A stretch of 64,000 nucleotides of DNA from Siphonodentalium dalli (taxonomy: Eukaryota > Mollusca > Scaphopoda > Gadilida > Siphonodentaliidae), in NCBI GenBank assembly GCA_032622095.1, contig CP136064.1, forward strand, positions 111,404,004-111,468,003, read 5' to 3'. Below are positions 22,939 to 36,111 of this stretch, piece by piece. Below the pieces are notes generated by a model. That model made no database searches, had not been told where the DNA came from, and worked only from the letters and a program-made list of their open reading frames with translations. The position numbers were made by a program, and so were the translations under genes. Every line of letters begins with the position of its first letter. Position 1 is the first letter of the stretch.

Positions 22939-24226
22939 CACTTGGGGGAAACTGTTTCACAAGAATCGATTCTATCGCCTATCGGGTTCCGTCTCTATCG
23001 AATTAAGTCCCGTCTCTTTCGCGACTTGAAACAAATATTTTCAAAGTTTTGACCTCCATTTATACACTAAATGTTAAAACAGAACGTATTTTACAAAAAC
23101 TATCGCTAGATTGTGTCTTTGTGCGTAATTATTGGTGATAATAATGCGAAGTCGGCTATTTTTTGCACACTCAGAAGAGTAATGTGTTTGTGTGCATTTC
23201 CATTGTAAATTAAGCAGCATTTTGATGCTCCTTTTATCGGCCTTTTTACCTTTTAATTAGACTGAAATATGTCTTCTTGTATGATCGAACACCAGGACAC
23301 GATTACAGCACAGCTCTCGATGGCTCCTCACAGTAAAAGACCCTCAAATTAATCCATCAAAAGAAGCAACGCAATGTTCCGATTCTAATGTGATTTTTAT
23401 GTTCACGATCGGTTCTTTCGTCCCCCGTTTAATGCAATATTATATTCGACCAGATAGTTAATTTGTGTTTCTAGTTACCATATTACCATATATGGTTTAA
23501 ACTATAGTCACAGCAACACCAATATGAGTTTTTCAGTAGTCCCAAAGCATCATAGGTTGGATATTAAAGATTATCGGTCGATCATCTTTAATATCTTACC
23601 TATGATCGTTTGGGACCACTAAAACTCATCTATTGAGTTACTATGGCTACATTTTAAACCATATATGACCATGTATTGTCATTGGGCAACTATAGATATA
23701 CAATCAAATAATCTGATCGAATATGAATGTACTGTAAACAGGAACGAAAGAACCGATCGTGAACATAAACATCACAATAGAATCGGAACCTTTTGTTGCT
23801 TTTTGGGGCACTAATTTGAAGGGCGTGTACGGCAAGGAACCGTCGGGAGGTATTGTATTATAATTATCTAATGTTCAACCATAAAACTTGACAAGTTTCA
23901 GTCCAATTTAAAGTAGACAAGGCCGATAATCTGAGCATCAAAGTGCTGCTTAATTTTCATGGGAAATGCACCCAAATGCACTACGTCTATAACTGTGCAC
24001 AACATGCAGCCGATTTTGCATTACTGTCATCAATAAACACGTATAAAGACATAATCTGTCGATTGTTATTGGAGAATACATTCTGTTTTGACATTCAGTC
24101 TATAAACAACGGTCAAAACTTTGAAAATATGTTTTAGAAATCGCGAAAGAATCGGAACTTAATTCGATAGAGACGGAACCGGAAGGGCGATAGAATCGAT
24201 TCTGGTGAAACAGTTTCCCCCCAGTG
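22939..24226. mobile_element. 1288-bp near-perfect palindromic transposon
   Basis: The left terminus CACTTGGGGGAAACTGTTTC and right terminus GAAACAGTTTCCCCCCAGTG are inverted. Pairing continues inward almost to the centre at ~23,583, for example CGAATTAAGTCCCGTC with AACTTAATTCGATAGAGACG, and GTTCACGATCGGTTCTTTCG with CGAAAGAACCGATCGTGAAC. A 5-bp direct repeat CTTTC flanks it (22,934-22,938 and 24,227-24,231). CACT-type ends recall the CMC (CACTA/Chapaev) group, but the 5-bp duplication could be chance. The frame at 23,943-24,137 lies in one arm and is not called. Confidence 0.75.
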
Positions 24227-24239
24227 CTTTCGCGCAATG

Positions 24240-25290
24240 AACGACAATAGATAATTATTACGAATAGAGTGCTACGTCACTAGAGCTTATGTTCTTTCTA
24301 TTCGTTGTTCCTGTTCCCTATCCGTTGTTGCGATTACGGTTTTTGATTTTCAACAAAACTCACAAATACATCATATAGTAATAAGTTCGCGATCATTTCC
24401 CAGCTCCTCAATGTGGGATATGACTCTGAGATTAAGTCCTCAAAATGTGATCGCCATGTAGCCTTAATTTTTATCTATTAGTGGCAATAAAATAATTCAT
24501 CGTCGTGAAACACGAGTATCTTGAGAAACACAAAGTGCTAAGCTATGACCTCCTGATAACAACATAAATAACTACAAAATAATCACGACACGCAGAACCA
24601 TAATCCCCTTACTGCGAGTGGCAAGCAGGATTGTCTCACAAACGGACTCGTAGTCGTCAATTCTGCGAAAAGGTTTTTGGACCGCCCGAAAAAATTACGA
24701 CTACAAATAGCTCTCATAATAATAATCTATCGTCAAATATTATGCGAAATATGTCTATTGAGGATGGAACGGAAATTAAACTGACACATGTTATATGATG
24801 TCGATACGGAACACACACACACACAATACACCAGAGTTTCTGCATGTTGGTACACACGTGCCTGTATGATCATATATCAGAAGTAGAAGACAGCTTACAT
24901 TATGATGGTTATCATAAGTCGTAGGTTGAACTGCGAAAATTTTTCACCCAACCATAATGCACCACTCCCTCTGTGCGGTGGTGCTTTTGATACACTTACC
25001 CACCAATTATATTGTAATTAATTCCAACTGCTTGACTCCCTAAACATGAGATACGATCTTTGCGTAAATCGGTCACATCTTGTCAACTGGATGCGCATCA
25101 TTCTAGAAGTTTTGACAAATGTACCATGTTACGAACGAACAACACATTTAGGGCGGCTAATAGGTTTGTTAATTATTGGTTGTGGATTACCTAAGTACAG
25201 ACATCCTTAACAGTGTGTGTTGCAGTTATCATTCGTATCAAGCCATGAACTGATCGAGAGATTACAGAAACACCAATGGGTGAGTACATG
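24240..25290. other. No recognisable gene
   Basis: AT-rich, with a short (AC)n near 24,813-24,825. Nothing else identifiable. Confidence 0.4.
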
Positions 25291-25291
25291 C

Positions 25292-25507
25292 TAACCTTGT
25301 ATTCGCCAGTACAAACCAGGTCACGATGTCACAACTATTCATGACCAGGATGATAAATGTATTCTAAATGATTCGGTATAAATATAAATGAGGCTGTTAG
25401 CATACACGCTAATTCCCGATGAGAATCGACAATTTATGATGTAACCTTGTATTCGCCAATACAAACCAGGTCACGATGTCACAACTATTCAGGACCGGGA
25501 TGATATA
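25292..25507 (+). repeat. Local repeat (CCTTGTATTCGCC unit), also at 27,040-27,290
   Basis: AACCTTGTATTCGCC, ACAAACCAGGTCACGATGTC and ACAACTATTCA occur at 25,292 and again at 25,443. The unit's interior (AATGATTCGGTATAAATATA then AATGAGGCTGTT) and a diverged start recur at about 27,050-27,290. The copies bracket the hairpin and tandem duplication in between. Confidence 0.65.
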
Positions 25508-25512
25508 GAGGA

Positions 25513-25647
25513 TCTCCAACACGTTATGTTGCGATATAAGATATTATGAAACGAGTTTGATAAATTTGATTCACAACGAGTCGTAGACGAGTTGTGAATC
25601 AAATTTTTAAACGAGTTTCATAAAATCTTATATCCCAACATAACGAA
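25513..25647. repeat. Hairpin, arms ~60 bp
   Basis: CAACACGTTATGTTGCGATA...AACGAGTTTGATAAATTTGA pairs with TCAAATTTTTAAACGAGTTT...TATCCCAACATAACGAATTG around CAACGAGTCGTAGACGAGTTG. Non-coding. Confidence 0.75.
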
Positions 25648-26071
25648 TTGACGATCTGGTATTTCACATAAAAAAAACTAGAGCTTTATGCCTTTTTAAC
25701 AAAACAAAATCCTTAAAAGAAGCTTAAAAATGCATACATTTACAGCGTTGGCTGAGACGCTCCACAACCGTGTACGACAGTGTTGTGCGCTCATGCAGGG
25801 TTGCGACGAACAACATTGTCCTCAATTTGCCTCTGAATTTAACTTTCATGAAATCAATCATTTTACATTGTCTGGTTTCGGTGTAATGCGCAGCTTTTCA
25901 AAATAGTACTAATCCGCCTGATCAATGTAAAGTCATTTTGTTGGCGCGCTCCAAGTTGGCGAGAAGCACGAGCTTATTAGTCACCAGTGACATATATAAT
26001 ATGTAATATAAGGAACTATGCAATGGCTTTTTTTAATGATATAAAAGAGGTTTCATGTGATAATATGAATA

Positions 26072-26928
26072 GTACGTGACACGTAGTGGAGCAACCACAC
26101 ATGGTGTGCCTCAAATTTGCCTTTTTTCGGCGTAACGCTAAGAATAATTTATGTAACATCATACAGTGGTCACCACAGAGACGACATGCCAACTTGACAA
26201 GACATGTAGTGGATTGTAAAGGTCTTGATTCTCGTCATGACTTCTTCATTTTTCGTTTTCATTAAGCGAACCAACGAAATTGGTCTAAATGAAATTAATA
26301 GACCTAAATCACATGTGAATTCTTCGTAAGTTGTGAAGTAGTTACCTTCATTTTTATCGCGATGCTTCATTTCCAATTCAGCGTTTTTTGCAATCTCCAG
26401 ACGGTTGCTAACCGGAAGTTACGTGACAATTTCTCCAAAATCTATATCCGCGATCTTGAAAAATCACTGATGGATATAGAACAAAATAGGAATCGTACGT
26501 GACACGTAGTGGAGCAACCACACATTATGTGTCTCAAATTTGCCTTTTTTTACGACGACATAACGCTAAGAATAATGTATGTAACATCATGCAGTGGTCA
26601 CGACGGAGACGACATGCCAAATTGACAAGACGTGTCGTGGATTGTAAAATCTTGTCTGGATTCTCTTCATGACTTCTTCATTTTTAGTTTTTATTAAGCT
26701 GACCAACGAAATTGGTCTAAATGAAATTAATAGATTTAAATCACATGTGAATTCTTCGTAAGTTGTGAATTAAGTAGTTGCTTTCATTTTTATCGCGATG
26801 CTTCATTTCCAATTCCACGTTTTTTGCAATCTCCACACGGTTACTAACCGGAAGTCACGTGACAATTTCTCCAAGAGTCCAAAATCTATACCCGCGATCT
26901 TGAAAAATCACTGGATATAGAAAAAATT
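26072..26928 (+). repeat. Direct tandem duplication, period 423 bp
   Basis: GTACGTGACACGTAGTGGAG begins at 26,072 and at 26,495, and both copies end in CGCGATCTTGAAAAATCACT. They differ by scattered substitutions and small indels. The 68-codon frame on the minus strand in copy 1 (26,170-26,376) is disrupted in copy 2, so it is not called. It is followed by a ~62-bp duplicated segment (ATGACGTCATTCACCTGCCT, 26,932 and 26,990). Confidence 0.8.
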
Positions 26929-27299
26929 ATATGACGTCATTCACCTGCCTTAGGTATAAGCACCCTTGGTGGTTGCTAAATGCTAATATATGACGTCATT
27001 CACCTGCCTTAGGTATATAAGCTCCCTTGGTGGTTGCTATAAATGTATTTCTAAATGATTCGGTATAAATATAAATGAGGCTGTTCGACAGGCTAATTTC
27101 CGATCAGAATCGACAATGATCTGTCATTACTTATCATTTATAATGTGCTATTATGTTATGTATATATGTATACTGATTATAACATACTTAACTTCTGATT
27201 CGGAGGTATACACGATCTCCATCTCACCCACACAAACAGGTCACGATATCAGGACCATTCAGGAGCGGGATCATAAATGCATTCTCTATATGATTCGCT

Positions 27300-28760
27300 A
27301 TGAATGTTTCGGTGTCGATTATGTTCAGAATACAAGATAATAACATGGGTTCTGAATATTCAATGGGTATGATTATTTGGATCTTGTACAACATACTTCA
27401 AATATGTATATAGATTTCCAGGCTACATTTTGCGAAACCTATTTTTACCTTTTGTTTAAATTCTATTGTGTACCATAACATGCATTGAATACAAATTGAT
27501 ACGTGAAACTTGAAAGACACACTTTTTTATATTGAATGTTCTATGCATCTATTTCATAACATCATTTTGATGTTTTAGAGGGACACCAAAATATTTTTGT
27601 AAATTTTTAATAATAAAATGATATTCTTTGGTATTTAGAGGTCTGGTGTATATGCCATATATCGTTTTCAACGTTCTGTCAACAGAAAAAAGTCGAAAAC
27701 GACACTAACTTAGATTTGTTATGCTGTTGTTGTAATTGGAGGTCTTGAACCCTGAAATACAACTTAAAAAAAAAAACAGCCATTTACACGACATGGAACA
27801 GAAAAGAGCGTTCCGTGTTATTCTATTCCTGATATGGTAGCAATAAAGAGCGTTTGTCTGATTTGGGCAGAAAAATTTAAAACGGCTAGAAAATGGCTGT
27901 GCCTTCAGCCTTGGCAAGCGTTTTTCAAAGCATATGAAGCCGGCAGATCAATATTTCGTGAATTTATCGACCTATCATATACGTCCCTCCAAATTACGTA
28001 TTCAAAATTTGGAGGACCGAATGAGCCATGTCCTTTTAAAGATCCACGTTCCAATTTGAAGTCAAATAATTCAGAATTTACAATACAACGCAGATTTTCC
28101 GCTTACCAGGCAATCATAAATAATACATCAAAAACGATCACAAAAGCTCAGAATTGATATAAATTTTATCCACCGCTCTTTGGACGAAGAAAGCATAGGC
28201 GCTCTCCATCAGAGACGATCATTGGAAGTTCTGCTTGGCTGACAAAAGTTAAAAACATCCTTTTGTGAGTGTCTGGCCATAAAATCCTATTAATAGGGCC
28301 TCTAATTACTTTCTTGTATAGAACACGTACATATGGTTGTCTTTGGTGTCAAACAGGACATTGCATCTTTAAAGAGGATCAGTGTATGTTGTGGAGGTAA
28401 AAAAAAGATTCTACTAGTTCATAAGTTGTAACAACAAATACATAGCTACAAATAATGAGGTATCTTGCAGCTACAACTTAGCCGTCTTGTAGCTGCAACT
28501 TATTAGTATTGGTTCTGCGTGGTAACATTGTCGTGCTATAATATTTTACGGTAAAACTGCCACGGCTGTAAATCTGTATTTAGGGTTCCAGACCTCCAAA
28601 CAACATACATAATCTAATTTAACATAGATTTTTATTATTTGTTCTACTGAATTACGCATATATTTCAGCATCTATTTTAAAAATAACACGGACCCTGGAA
28701 TGTCACTTAAGCTTGTATCAAGGCTGAAATAGGATTATTTTATCTTATTACAAGATTATT
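27300..28760. repeat. Intergenic, with dispersed repeat B (copy 1) at about 27,803-28,240
   Basis: AAAGAGCGTTCCGTGTTATT...TTCCTGATATGGTAG...AATAAAGAGCGTTTG at 27,803-27,856 recurs at 47,296-47,355 and, diverged, at 58,890-58,946. Homology with the 47-kb copy continues past 28,000 (AAATTTAAAA, GAAAATGGCTGTG, AGCATATGA). The frame 27,834-28,157 starts inside the repeat and is not preserved at 47 kb. No gene is called. Confidence 0.55.
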
Positions 28761-28764
28761 TTTA

Positions 28765-28960
28765 ATTATCTAGAAATTTCGAGATAACTTCTCAATATTT
28801 TTGAGGTAACTTCTCAATATATTTCAAAATAACTTTTCAATATTTTGAGATAACTCCTCAATGTTGCGACATGTTATCTCAATATTTCGACATGTTATCT
28901 CAATATTTCGACATATTATCTTCTCAATATGTTGAGATAACTTCTCAATATTTCGATTAG
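28765..28960. repeat. Short-period tandem repeat TTGAGATAACTTCTCAATAT
   Basis: About eight partly inverted units built from GAGATAACTTCTCAATATTT and GACATGTTATCTCAATATTT. A single similar unit recurs at about 29,719-29,757. Confidence 0.7.
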
Positions 28961-29243
28961 TTTTATAGTTTTATGGCAGCGTCCCACTTGCAATTTTCGC
29001 ATTATCTTCATTATGATGGCGAGGGGAAGTGCGAGTTGTGGTTATTGGTCGAATCGCGTGTACCAGTGTTCACCAGTCCCCTCACGATCTATATATATAG
29101 TCTATACGTCATGGTAAGGGGGTGAGAAGGGGATTCGAATATAATTCTGAATCTTCATAATATCTTCCATAAAAGTATTTTAATTTCGGTTGTTGTATAC
29201 GCATCTGCCGTTGCATCCTGGTCACATAATATCAGCAATGTTC

Positions 29244-29350
29244 TCGCGGTCAAAAACCCAGGACCCTGACACAAAATTAGTCACAATAATACCTATAAAA
29301 AGTAGGCATGCGTTTAGTGATATAAACAATTTTGTGTCAGGGACCTGTGG
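29244..29350. repeat. Small inverted repeat with a G-tract ~270 bp downstream
   Basis: CCTGACACAAAATT near 29,266 pairs with AATTTTGTGTCAGG near 29,329. A 15-base G-tract follows at 29,620-29,634. Open frames on both strands (29,190-29,543 and 29,222-29,449) run through the inverted repeat and are not called. Confidence 0.5.
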
Positions 29351-30341
29351 TCGAAACACCACGACCATGCATATATTGATTCCGCACTTCCTTGTCGGTG
29401 CACGACTTGAAGTTGTATATGTAAATATAGTGGTCAGGGGAGTAGACACGAATCGGAAGCAAAATGGGCTATATCCTCAACCGAGGACCAATTGTTTTGC
29501 ATGTTCACCGTCACTGGAACTGTGCGATGTTTCCCATTCGTGATGTGTCCAGATCCCAAGACGATATAGGGCCACTTAGCGTTATGAATGTGAGATTGTT
29601 GATACCGAGGTGGTGATGCGGGGGGGGGGGGGGGCGTGATGTTGTCCCTCTCCATGCTTCACTGTAATGACGACCACGTCGAACACTTATAAATGCAACG
29701 TGCTTGCATACATGACATTATCTCAAAATATTGAGAAATTATCTCGAAATTTCTTAATAAATAAAATAATCTCAATGTCCTATTTCAGCCACGTTAAAAA
29801 TGCTTATATTAGGAAAATATGTCAAATGTTGAGTTTCAAACGGCCGTTCTGAATTTTTTCAATAATATATTGGATAAAAATTGCTAATAACATGCGTAAT
29901 AATGTAAACACCATGCAATATCAATTAGAAGCTTTGTGTGCATGGCTAAACAAAAATGTTTTTAACAGTCATGTTTCAATAAAAAGTTGCACTTTTTGGA
30001 GAACAACTTCTGTAACCGAGATCAGACCATCGCACTGTGTTATCAGAGAATCCTTTCGGGTGTATCTTACACCAGGCATATGAGAAATAGCATCAATTAA
30101 ATTACTCTCAAACGAATATAATTTTTAATCAAAATATAAGAAAAACTCCAAATACTGGGCACCCAAAATCGAGAATAAATTAGTATCGGGGCTTGTACAG
30201 ACACACTTACATCTATTTCCAACCGACGTTCAGCTATATTTTGTAATTTATAAAGGTGATTGAGAGGGAGTGTTAGCGTAATGCTGTAATCAAACTGAAA
30301 AATAACCATTTAAATATATTCCAGCGTTTGGAGATGTTGTT

Positions 30342-30393
30342 ATGAAGAACCTGCTCTCAGTAATAATCGTCGCCATTTTCGTCCACAGTACAG
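30342..30393 (+). CDS. Extracellular Cys-rich/TSP1 gene, exon 1: signal peptide
   Basis: ATG at 30,342 opens 17 codons, MKNLLSVIIVAIFVHST, then one base of the next codon. The exon ends at the consensus donor CAG|GTGAGA (intron from 30,394). The peptide has a Lys near the start and a ~12-residue hydrophobic core, a typical secretory signal. The exon ends in phase 1, matching the start phase of the next exon at 34,298. No longer upstream frame leads into it. Intron 1 (3.9 kb) contains a foldback element (30,588-31,413), an (AT)n tract (31,590-31,610) and dispersed repeat C. Confidence 0.7.
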
Positions 30394-30587
30394 GTGAGAA
30401 CGTCTGCCATTATATATGCTAAACCATATAATCGACACTTTTCACCAAAGTTCTATTAGGGTACGATCATACAAGGATACGTTTGCACGGCATTTTTGCA
30501 GGCATAGAAAACCATATGGTGTCAAAATAATCACGGCAACATGCATATAAAATGCATCTTTACCAAAGCGAAAGCATGAGAAGTATA

Positions 30588-31413
30588 CAATTGGCTGCGG
30601 ACACACGTACCACAGTAGCGATGGCATAGTAGGTGTGACAATTTATTATGGTTTGAGTTTGGTGACAATTGGTCGTAATAATTAATATGCCATAGCAAGC
30701 CATGTCACCCTCTGCAAATTCGAACAATGAGTCTACCATGCAAGCTCTACCAGCTATGTCGATATCTCAAGGACGTATCTACCTGAATGTATTGTCGCTG
30801 TTGATCTTTACTCAACGCGCAGTTTTATATTTTGCATGCTAACACACAAGTCCACTTTTGATAACTTAATGAATAACACATTTCTGTCAACAGCCATGAT
30901 TGTTCTTACTAAGAACAAATCGCCCGTGTAATTTATCGGCAAATGTAAGTGGGTTAAACCTTATGCGTAGAACAAAACGTCGGAAAATAAAAAACGCATT
31001 TGGGGAACTGTCTTGAAACACAATTGGGGAACTGTCTTAATACTCATAAAATTAATATAAGAAGATAAACATGCATGCATTGAGATCATATAAAAACGTA
31101 CCACGTGCATGATATGTGAGTCAGTGAGGATTTGCAACCAAGCCAGGGTCCATACACAATTCTGGACGATCGATCGTGCAATTATATATAACGTAGCGAA
31201 TACAATTTAGCAAAACATAATGAGTAGAGATCAACCTTGGAAAAACGCAATGGGTTAATTGGTCCAGTCGACTCATTGTGTGGAAATTCAGCGGGCAACA
31301 TGGCTGGCTATGGCATATTAATTATGACGACCAATTGTCATTAAACTCCAGCATTATAAATTGTCACATCTACTATGCCATCGCTACTGTGATACGTGTG
31401 TCCGCAGCCATTG
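30588..31413. mobile_element. Foldback element in intron 1 (826 bp)
   Basis: CAATTGGCTGCGGACACACG at the left is mirrored by a right end with TACGTGTGTCCGCAGCCATTG. Pairing resumes in CGATGGCATAGTAGGTGTGA, GGTGACAATTGGTCGT and AATTAATATGCCATAGC. The middle (about 30,720-31,290) is unpaired. No target duplication was identified and there is no coding capacity. Confidence 0.7.
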
Positions 31414-31589
31414 TCGTAGGTCAACATGTATAACGGTGCTACTGACATTTGCCTTTAATTACTATATGACAGATTATTGCGATATAATTTCACGCAAGTT
31501 ACAGGCAAATTTCGTTGCTACAAGTGGAACTACATGGGTTTTACTTACTCACGCTGTTAGCTGTTGGACAGATTTTCGTTTTCTGGACA

Positions 31590-31610
31590 TATATATATAT
31601 ATATATATAT
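31590..31610. repeat. (AT)n microsatellite
   Basis: About ten AT dinucleotides. The open frames crossing it give Ile-Tyr repeats and are spurious. Confidence 0.8.
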
Positions 31611-32244
31611 ACCTTTATTGTACTCCAATTTCTGAAGAGTGATACATATACATAATAGCGTATATACAACATGTTACAACAATATAGTGAAAATGAAAGA
31701 GCAAAAGTAAGTTTGGAGAAGAAAAAACATACACATATATGAACCACGTCCTAATAAATAGCACACAAAGTCATACACTCTTACAAAAGCTGACATTCAA
31801 GACACGCGCGAACATTTAAAAAAAAAATGCAGACAGGCACACACGCACGCACAAGCTCGCGGACACTCACACACTTACCCCCAAGCTGACGTATCGTACG
31901 GATACAGACACGTTTATGTTACATGCAAGATAAACTATAAGCACACCTAATTTGAATTTTTGCCTGAATTACACGTTGAGTACGGACCACACGAAGAGCG
32001 CACCATGCACACAACTATATGGCTATATAGAGTTTGATCATCTGATGATCGTCACTCTCGCTTTCATACGAAAGGAATATTTATGTAAGAACAACGAACC
32101 TAACTTGTTCCTATAATAATTTAATTAGCTTCAAGTAACATGTTCTGGTCGTTGAAGTCAAATGCAGGGTCAGCATAGAACACATTGGTGACAAGGCGAT
32201 TTTAGTGTCAAAACATGAGCAAATGTCCACGGAACAACATATTC

Positions 32245-33100
32245 AAAATCCGCTAAAATCCGCTTTGGGGAAAGTTTGTTATCCAAGATGGCGTCCAACA
32301 TGGTTGTCTATATTACATCAGTTCTCAAAACAATCATTATACGATATGTCGTGGCATAGGTATTTCGCAGTTATACCAGTTTGTGTGAAATTATAGAGCA
32401 CGGGAGCGAATAGAGTGAGCGGTCAGAAAACAATACAACCGCGGCCACGAAATGGCTGTCAAAATGTCCACAAATCAAAGACATGCCACGACGAAAGCAG
32501 CATAATGGATAACCACATAGGAGTATAAATACTTATTGGTATTATAAAAATATGTTGCTAAGTATTTTTAATGGAACACAGATCAATAAATAGATCCAAC
32601 TGAAGGATTTATCGGTCACTGCAATGCATCAAATCCCATTAATTACGTCTTTAAAGTTCGGGTGTTCTGCTTATCCAACATCAAACTGTCTGGCCAAAAT
32701 GTAACACTTTTGGGCATGCAACACACGAAGTAATGTTTCGCCACAAAGTACATGATATATTCATTCGGCATTGTTATTGAACGTAACTCAAAAACTGAAG
32801 TGCACACCCTTGCGACATAAAGACTAATTATATTTCCGTCTCTGCACTATCCTTGATAATAAACCATACACATGTGTCCCAATACTTATTATACTGCAAA
32901 GAAACATTCATCTATTCAATATATTAGCGCTATATCTCACCAGATCAAAGAAACGGTACATCGTACAGTTTATGTAAGACTAATTTTCACGCTGCTATCA
33001 ACCAGTTTATTAGTAGACAATTTTGTTCAAATTACTTCAGCCACTTTACAACTGGAAAATGCTACCACTCAATGCACAATATTAGTTTTCCGTATCGTAT
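32245..33100 (+). repeat. Dispersed repeat C, copy 1 (~0.86 kb)
   Basis: Similar throughout, in the same orientation, to 63,155-64,000. Shared anchors include ATCCG(C/T)TTTGGGGAAA, GTGTGAAATT, GGAGCGAATAGAGTGA, TAATGTTTCGCCAC, TGAAGTGCACACCCTT and ACAACTGGAA. The function of the family is unknown. Open frames in it are not shared with the other copy. Confidence 0.75.
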
Positions 33101-34297
33101 TGTTTTGATCATCATCTAAAGCTGTTTAAAACTCATGAACTATTACTATTTGTGGTTTTGTTTGCATCAATTATATGTAACACTATGGAGAAGGGGTAAA
33201 CGTGGTGATGAGGTCGCAGGAATCGTAGTACCTTTCGGGTATTGGTGAATATAACCAAATGTAATTTCCAAATAAAAACAGAGTCTCTGTCACAGAGTAT
33301 GTAAACAATGTAAGTCAAGTTTTGAATTTATTGAAGATAGCCTATGTCACTCCTTTGTGGTTTGATAAATTGCGTTCATAATATTCCACCATGCATTCTT
33401 GTGATAAAAGCGAACTATTCCTGTTTCATCCCTTGATCGGAGGCAAGTAGGTCTACTTCGTTGAAACATGGACATTAGTAGCTTCACATTTTACCCACTA
33501 TTATATGCATATCTCTCATATTGTTCTACAGCAGTGAATTTTGAAAGGTTTGATGTTGCAGATTTCAAAATAAATGATACTGCTCTGAGTACATGTATGG
33601 CTGCGTCTCAAAACATCCCTACTCAATCCCATTTAATATAATCACAGGATTCAAGATAAAAAGTACCTATAAAACCGCGTTATTTTTCCGTTTCTGGGCG
33701 CCCAAAATTCCAGATTTAACCGTTGCATTCAATTACTCTCTCGTCAGATTCATCAGGGATAATTCGTACATCTCTGATCAATGTTTACTCTTTTCTCAGC
33801 AATGATTATTCCTCGAACAATTCGAGAGTTTTTTCACTCTTATAGAACTAGCTATTTCATTTTGCACAAGATGTAAATTTCATTCGGTTTTGTCCATTTT
33901 GGCGACTTTTTGGGCCAGACTAAGGACAGCAGAAATTCCGTATTAAAGGTTACTGAGGTCTTCAGAACGGAATAACAAAGAATCATGCCAAAATATGTTA
34001 TTTTTATAATCTTGATATCATAATAGCAGAATATAGAGTCGTTGTTATCAGCGGACCACGAGCAGTGACCATTGTTGACGGAATCATTTCCGTAATGTTT
34101 ATGCCCAAGCATTGGCCCGACTAAAACAGTACATATTTACATTTGTGCGGTGTTCAAACATTATGTTCTCTGGCATAATCGATAATATTAGTTTATAGCT
34201 TCATCAATGTACACACTGTAACTTATAAATAGAGGGAATCTTACATGTAAAATTATGCTTCAAATAGCTTCAAAGCACATTTGTTTGTCTGTTACAG
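33101..34297. other. Intron 1, no further features
   Basis: AT-rich sequence. The open frame near 33,593-33,805 has no recognisable domain or splice context and is not called. Confidence 0.4.
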
Positions 34298-34438
34298 TGA
34301 GCATATTCGATGCTTGCAATGTGGATAGTGATTGCTCCGGTAACTATACACAGTGTATGCTGAGAGATTGTGATGGCGGCGTGTGTGGCTGCAGTGCCGG
34401 GTACTATCCGGAACCGACTGGGTCATTCTGTAGAGTAG
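34298..34438 (+). CDS. Extracellular Cys-rich/TSP1 gene, exon 2: 7-Cys EB/EGF-like module
   Basis: Acceptor CTGTTACAG ends at 34,297 and donor AG|GTGAGT starts at 34,439. The exon is 141 nt (47 codons) and symmetric, phase 1 at both ends. It encodes a single module starting at DACNVDSDC with cysteine spacing C-x5-C-x6-C-x4-C-x4-C-x-C-x12-C. The GYYPEP turn before the last Cys is typical of EB/EGF-like folds. Exon 4 has the same length and spacing. Such modules are extracellular and disulfide-bonded and mediate protein binding. The assignment to EB rather than classical EGF is tentative. Confidence 0.75.
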
Positions 34439-35878
34439 GTGAGTTCGCAATCTGTAACCACATTTCTTTGATTTTATATACAAATTGTTTTTCGCAAAAT
34501 TTTCAATCGACATATATAATCTTCACATTAATGCGACTTGCATTTTGTGCTTGGACTCATCTGTAACATGACATTCGGGAGTGAGAATCCAAACCCGTGA
34601 ACATGTCCTTGGTCTGTTCGCAACCTGGAGCCGATACTATTTACAATAGCAGTCGTTTTGTGAAATGTCACCAGCGCTTGTGTACCAGAGTACTATAAAA
34701 GCCATTTGGCAGTTAGACTCCACAAAATAGGGCGATTATTTGTAACTACAATTTTTATTAAATTTCCCAAAACGGTGAATTGGCGAGTAGCAATTGGTAG
34801 TTTCATAACACATCATGAAGCGTTCCCAGGACCACATTACCGTAATTCAATTATATTATATTATTCAATATTATTATGTGTGGGAGGAATAATTTCAAAT
34901 TACAAATGCTGGTTGACAATGATTAGACGTTCTTTTTATCGGAATTTTCATTAGTTTTTAATTACAAGAACATTTTATTATCGCGGTAACCGAATATCGA
35001 TTTTTCTTAATTGACGTGCAGGCGAATGGGTGAGCGTCTATCAGCGAGCCATTTATAAATATGATGGTCAAAATTACAAAGCTATTAGTTCTACACCTCT
35101 TTCGCTTGGTAAATGCTTGATAACGTTTATTAGCAAAAAGTCTCCCCAGTTGACACCCACATCACAACCCTTAAAGTTCTATGATTCCAGACCCCCTGCT
35201 ATGGCTATTCGGCATTCTGATGCACATGCATCGAATTGCTATTAAGGCTTTTGTGTAATATTCCGTTTAGGTACATTTAACAATACACAATTTCCATCAA
35301 TATTTGGCAACTTGGGAGGGTGCAGTGCACTTCAAATATGTGCCGATTCAATAGCCTTGTCACAAGCTACATTCATAATGTTTTATATTTCAGCCAGCCA
35401 TGATTGGCGTAAACAAATGTCTGTACTTTGTTTTGTTCATACCACTAATTACCGTGTTACGCCCCTTGGTTTGCACACCAAAAACGTCTGATTTTAACCA
35501 TGTTTTACTTGACTTGACAATTGTTAACACACAATCAGACCATGACAGAGCGAATGTCAATAAATAAGCTTATTCTACCCGATAGAGCTAAGGTAGAACT
35601 GAGAATATTTGAAATAGAATAAAAACGTATGGTAAAAATTTGAAAAAATTGTCTTGCAAGCGAAGATGACAAATTTCAGGGGGGCAAAATCGGGTTGTTT
35701 TCTTATAGCCAAACACATGGAGTTGGCCTCATCTGATAACGAAAATAGTAAATAATTAAACAACCAAAAAAACCAGGTATGCCACATTTTACACTGGCAG
35801 CTATGTCCCCCAGATACTCAGTTTCCTATTTTCCAGCCCTCCTACAACCCTTCGAAATAATGTACAGCTATATGTTAA

Positions 35879-36111
35879 AGGTACTCAATCCGAGTTATCC
35901 ATCTTACACCCGAAATTTGTCTGTTTGAGCACAAGGTAGTGGCCCACATCTCCAAAAATTAACAAACTGCAAAAATCGATATCTGATCACTCTGAGCTTT
36001 GATGGGGGGGGGGGGGGGGGGGGGGTACCTCGACTCGAATCAATTTTTTTTTTTTTACCCCCAAAGCCAAAGAAATAGTAATTTAGGAGCGTCTAATCGG
36101 ATTGAGTACCT
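35879..36111. mobile_element. TTAA-flanked MITE, family 2 (copy 3)
   Basis: TTAA 35,875-35,878, left end AGGTACTCAATCCGAGTTAT; right end ATCGGATTGAGTACCT, TTAA 36,112-36,115. It contains a 22-base G-tract (36,004-36,025) and a T-tract where the other copies have short runs. Confidence 0.8.

Noticed and set aside
35030-35245. Possible extra exon after CAG at about 35,021
   Set aside because: Open but without cysteine spacing, and no matching phase-1 donor that gives a sensible module.
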